From Brasenia schreberi (Eukaryota; Streptophyta; Magnoliopsida; Nymphaeales; Cabombaceae), in contig JAYKKT010000074.1 in NCBI GenBank assembly GCA_036023115.1, positions 6,769,501-6,833,500 on the forward strand: 64,000 nt of DNA. The letters are read 5' to 3'. A program made the translations under genes and the position numbers. Shown piece after piece: positions 61,901 to 64,000 of this stretch; the stretch's first letter is position 1; each line of letters starts with the position of its first letter. The notes below the pieces were generated by a model, which ran no database searches, was not told the origin of the DNA, and was given only the letters and a program-made list of their open reading frames with translations.

Positions 61901-62989
61901 TACATACTCTTTTTTTCCAACTGAATTGTTTCTAAGACTGCATCAACCAAATTATCAAGATTAGAGAAAAAAAGAAAAAGCATATTATATAATTCCTGAA
62001 ACGATGTGGAACATTGAGGTGGACATAAATTACGAGTTATAGTGGTAAATAGTGAGCAATCAAAAACTTCTTTTAAAGAAAGAATTAAGTTGCTCGAATG
62101 TTAGTGAATATGATTTGAGAGATACATCTGGAAAGACAACAGTTTTCTCAAAGTATATTTTTATCCACGTGGCCAGGAGAAATTACTGGAGTCACTGACG
62201 AATACAAGTTGTAGGTAAAATATTTAGAGAGAAACTTAACTATGGAGATTGACATTTTACCATAAACTAGGACAGCAAAATGCATGTAGTTATTGAATTA
62301 TTGTACTAACAGTCCGTTAACGCGTTGAGCCTTTTAGACAATTCCCTTGCAGCACTGAATCTGCAGCCTTAAATACTAATTGCTAGATCGGTTCAGAGAG
62401 CAAGTTTCTACGGAGTGCTCAATCCAAATAGCAACTAACAAACAAACAGATCATTAAAACCAACAAAAAAACCCAAATCATATAAATCATGTCGTTGATA
62501 TGATATTTTTATTTTCTACAAGCAGGACAAGTGAAATTTAGTATTATATTGATACTGCAATGCAAAAATTGAAAAGAACAGTGATCAACATTAAAAGGAG
62601 ATAAAATGATATTGTTAAACATGTGACATACACACGCACGCCCGGACACTTCTACATGTCTAACATTACCGAAACAAGTCGGTCGCATATGTACTGTTAG
62701 TTCCGCTGTATACAGTCGCTCATACACTTAATATCGCTTAAACCAACAGAAAAAGATGCCTATATGGAAAACAAACCTCATCGACCTCATCCCACCAATG
62801 GAACTCTGCCTCGATCTTGTTCCTGAAAATGTTGTATAGAAGAGTCGGATAGAACAGAAAACGGGCAACTGCACCAATCAAGACAATTTTGGCACTTGAT
62901 TGGCGAACCACGTGATTTGAAACGTCCAGTACAGGCTTGCGCTCATGTTGGTCCAGCATACGCTCCTCTTCGGATTCTTCCATGTACAT
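58957..62989 (-). CDS. PTPMT2/DSP8-like dual-specificity phosphatase, frameshifted C-terminus
   Basis: Exons: 62989-62777, 61638-61516, 61235-61142, 60049-59967, 59901-59812 and 59478-58957. They join in phase to 374 residues. The family (plant PTPMT1/2, DSP8) dephosphorylates lipid phosphates such as phosphatidylglycerophosphate and acts at mitochondrial or other membranes. Visible: ARFLFYPTLLYN hydrophobic N-terminal segment, LGAVPF, GVITLNEPYE, RDY with a likely general-acid Asp near residue 125, and the P-loop HCKAGRGRS with Cys near 156 and Arg near 162. In the last exon the family-like frame runs to QAALARLSE. The expected C-terminus (WL...AVDIPVY, stop at 59073) is then found in the +1 frame, which would give about 335 residues, the usual length. 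In the uninterrupted frame the protein instead ends in an unrelated ~80-residue tail. It is either a recent frameshift or a sequence error. Confidence 0.88.
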
Positions 62990-64000
62990 GCCTCCAATTG
63001 AAACTTGACCACTTGTGGTACTTGCGGACCCTCAAAAGTTATGGCTTCCTTCATCATGAGTTGGAGTAGATGTCAAGTAAGACTTGACCATGAATAAAAT
63101 CTAAGAAAGCAAAACAATTGCAACCAGAACGGATTGCTAGAAGAACCCAACCAACGGATTATGGAAGGTTGTTCGGATAAATCCAGTTTCCAGGAAATAT
63201 TTGGAAAAATGGAAGTCAGAATTGGGTGTTTAGCTTGCAAAAGGAAAAGCTTACAGAAAACTGAAAATTCTAACCCTGATCATAATGGAACTTCCGAAAC
63301 CTTCTTTTTTAATGAAAAGTGAATACGAGGAGACATATTTTTGGTTCTTCACTCAAACAGGCCCTTGAAGGAAGAGGTATTTTATGGGATTGCAACTCCT
63401 TATACAATTCAACAACCTTGCTGATTTTCCAAAGGCTGCTGTAAGTAACTTTCATTGGGCGCGTGTTCGCAAGTGAGAAACAAAGAATGCCGGTGTATGT
63501 AGGTTAGGACATTGGAAACTACAGGTTTTACCCGTTAACATGCCTTAAGAAAAGAGAAACAAAGTAAAGAACTCCTAACTCATGCAAATGAAAATAGCGA
63601 ATGTATCTTCACATCACACACCATTCGAAGAAAAAAAGCAGCGTCTTCTTTGCTTTCTCGCCGTATTAATCATATCTTATTATCTCGTGTCCTAATTCTG
63701 ATCGTTTTCTCAACAGAAACTGCTAGAAACAAAATAGAACCAATTATTGAACCGTCAAAACTAATCCGATCAACACATTCGCAAGGCAAACATTTAAAGA
63801 ACCCCGACCATCGAGTTAACGCTGGATGGAGATGGATTCGGATAATCACGTCCACAAAATGGATTAGTCTAGTAGAAAATTACGTTCACAAAAAGGTTCT
63901 GGGAGCAAACCTAAAGCACACGACCTCTTAGATGTTGAGGTCATCATATTTGACACATCATTTGAGAGAAAGCAAACAACCACTTGAGTTGTGTTGCTGA
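62990..64000. other. Upstream of the phosphatase gene; no gene recognised
   Basis: Contains the presumed promoter of the minus-strand phosphatase gene. Two short open frames (63134-63322 and 63650-63931, plus) show no known domain. No TE or RNA recognised. Confidence 0.4.

Overview
This window looks like nuclear DNA of a flowering plant. It is AT-rich, its genes are broken by many GT-AG introns, and it carries plant-type transposable elements: hAT DNA transposons, RTE LINE ends, a Copia retrotransposon, single LTRs and tRNA-derived SINE-like pieces. The proteins read most like those of angiosperms. I cannot name the species. I compared with protein families from memory; no database search was run.

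Layout. 1-3597: two hAT pieces and otherwise unassigned sequence, probably upstream sequence or a large intron of the first gene. 3598-7811 (+): ten exons of a palmitoyl-protein thioesterase (PPT1-like) gene whose 5' exons are not in the window. 8031-8152: a decayed 5S rRNA copy. 8636-14299 (-): an eight-exon serine-esterase/lipase-like (DUF676) gene, convergent with the PPT gene, whose last codons run into a (CT)n microsatellite. 14300-17088: intergenic, with a possible SINE and a TA microsatellite. 17089-58145 (-): one 41-kb, 39-exon gene for UTP10/HEATR1, the nucleolar HEAT-repeat subunit of the small-subunit processome. I could join all 39 exons in phase into about 2160 codons, although the introns hold a Copia element, several hAT elements, RTE ends, a single LTR and a GC-rich minisatellite. 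58146-58956: UTP10 promoter region with telo-box, site II-like and E2F-like motifs, plus a SINE-like element. 58957-62989 (-): a six-exon PTPMT2/DSP8-like dual-specificity phosphatase gene with an apparent frameshift near its 3' end. 62990-64000: no gene recognised.

The four genes do unrelated housekeeping jobs: lysosomal/vacuolar-type thioesterase, lipid esterase, ribosome biogenesis and lipid-phosphate/protein phosphatase. There is no operon-like logic and no sign of a novel multi-gene system. The notable observations are structural: small duplications and repeat expansions that touch splice sites or reading frames (UTP10 exon 6 donor, esterase C-terminus, phosphatase C-terminus), a relic exon duplication in an esterase intron, a GC-AG intron in UTP10, and hAT/RTE insertions with readable target-site duplications.
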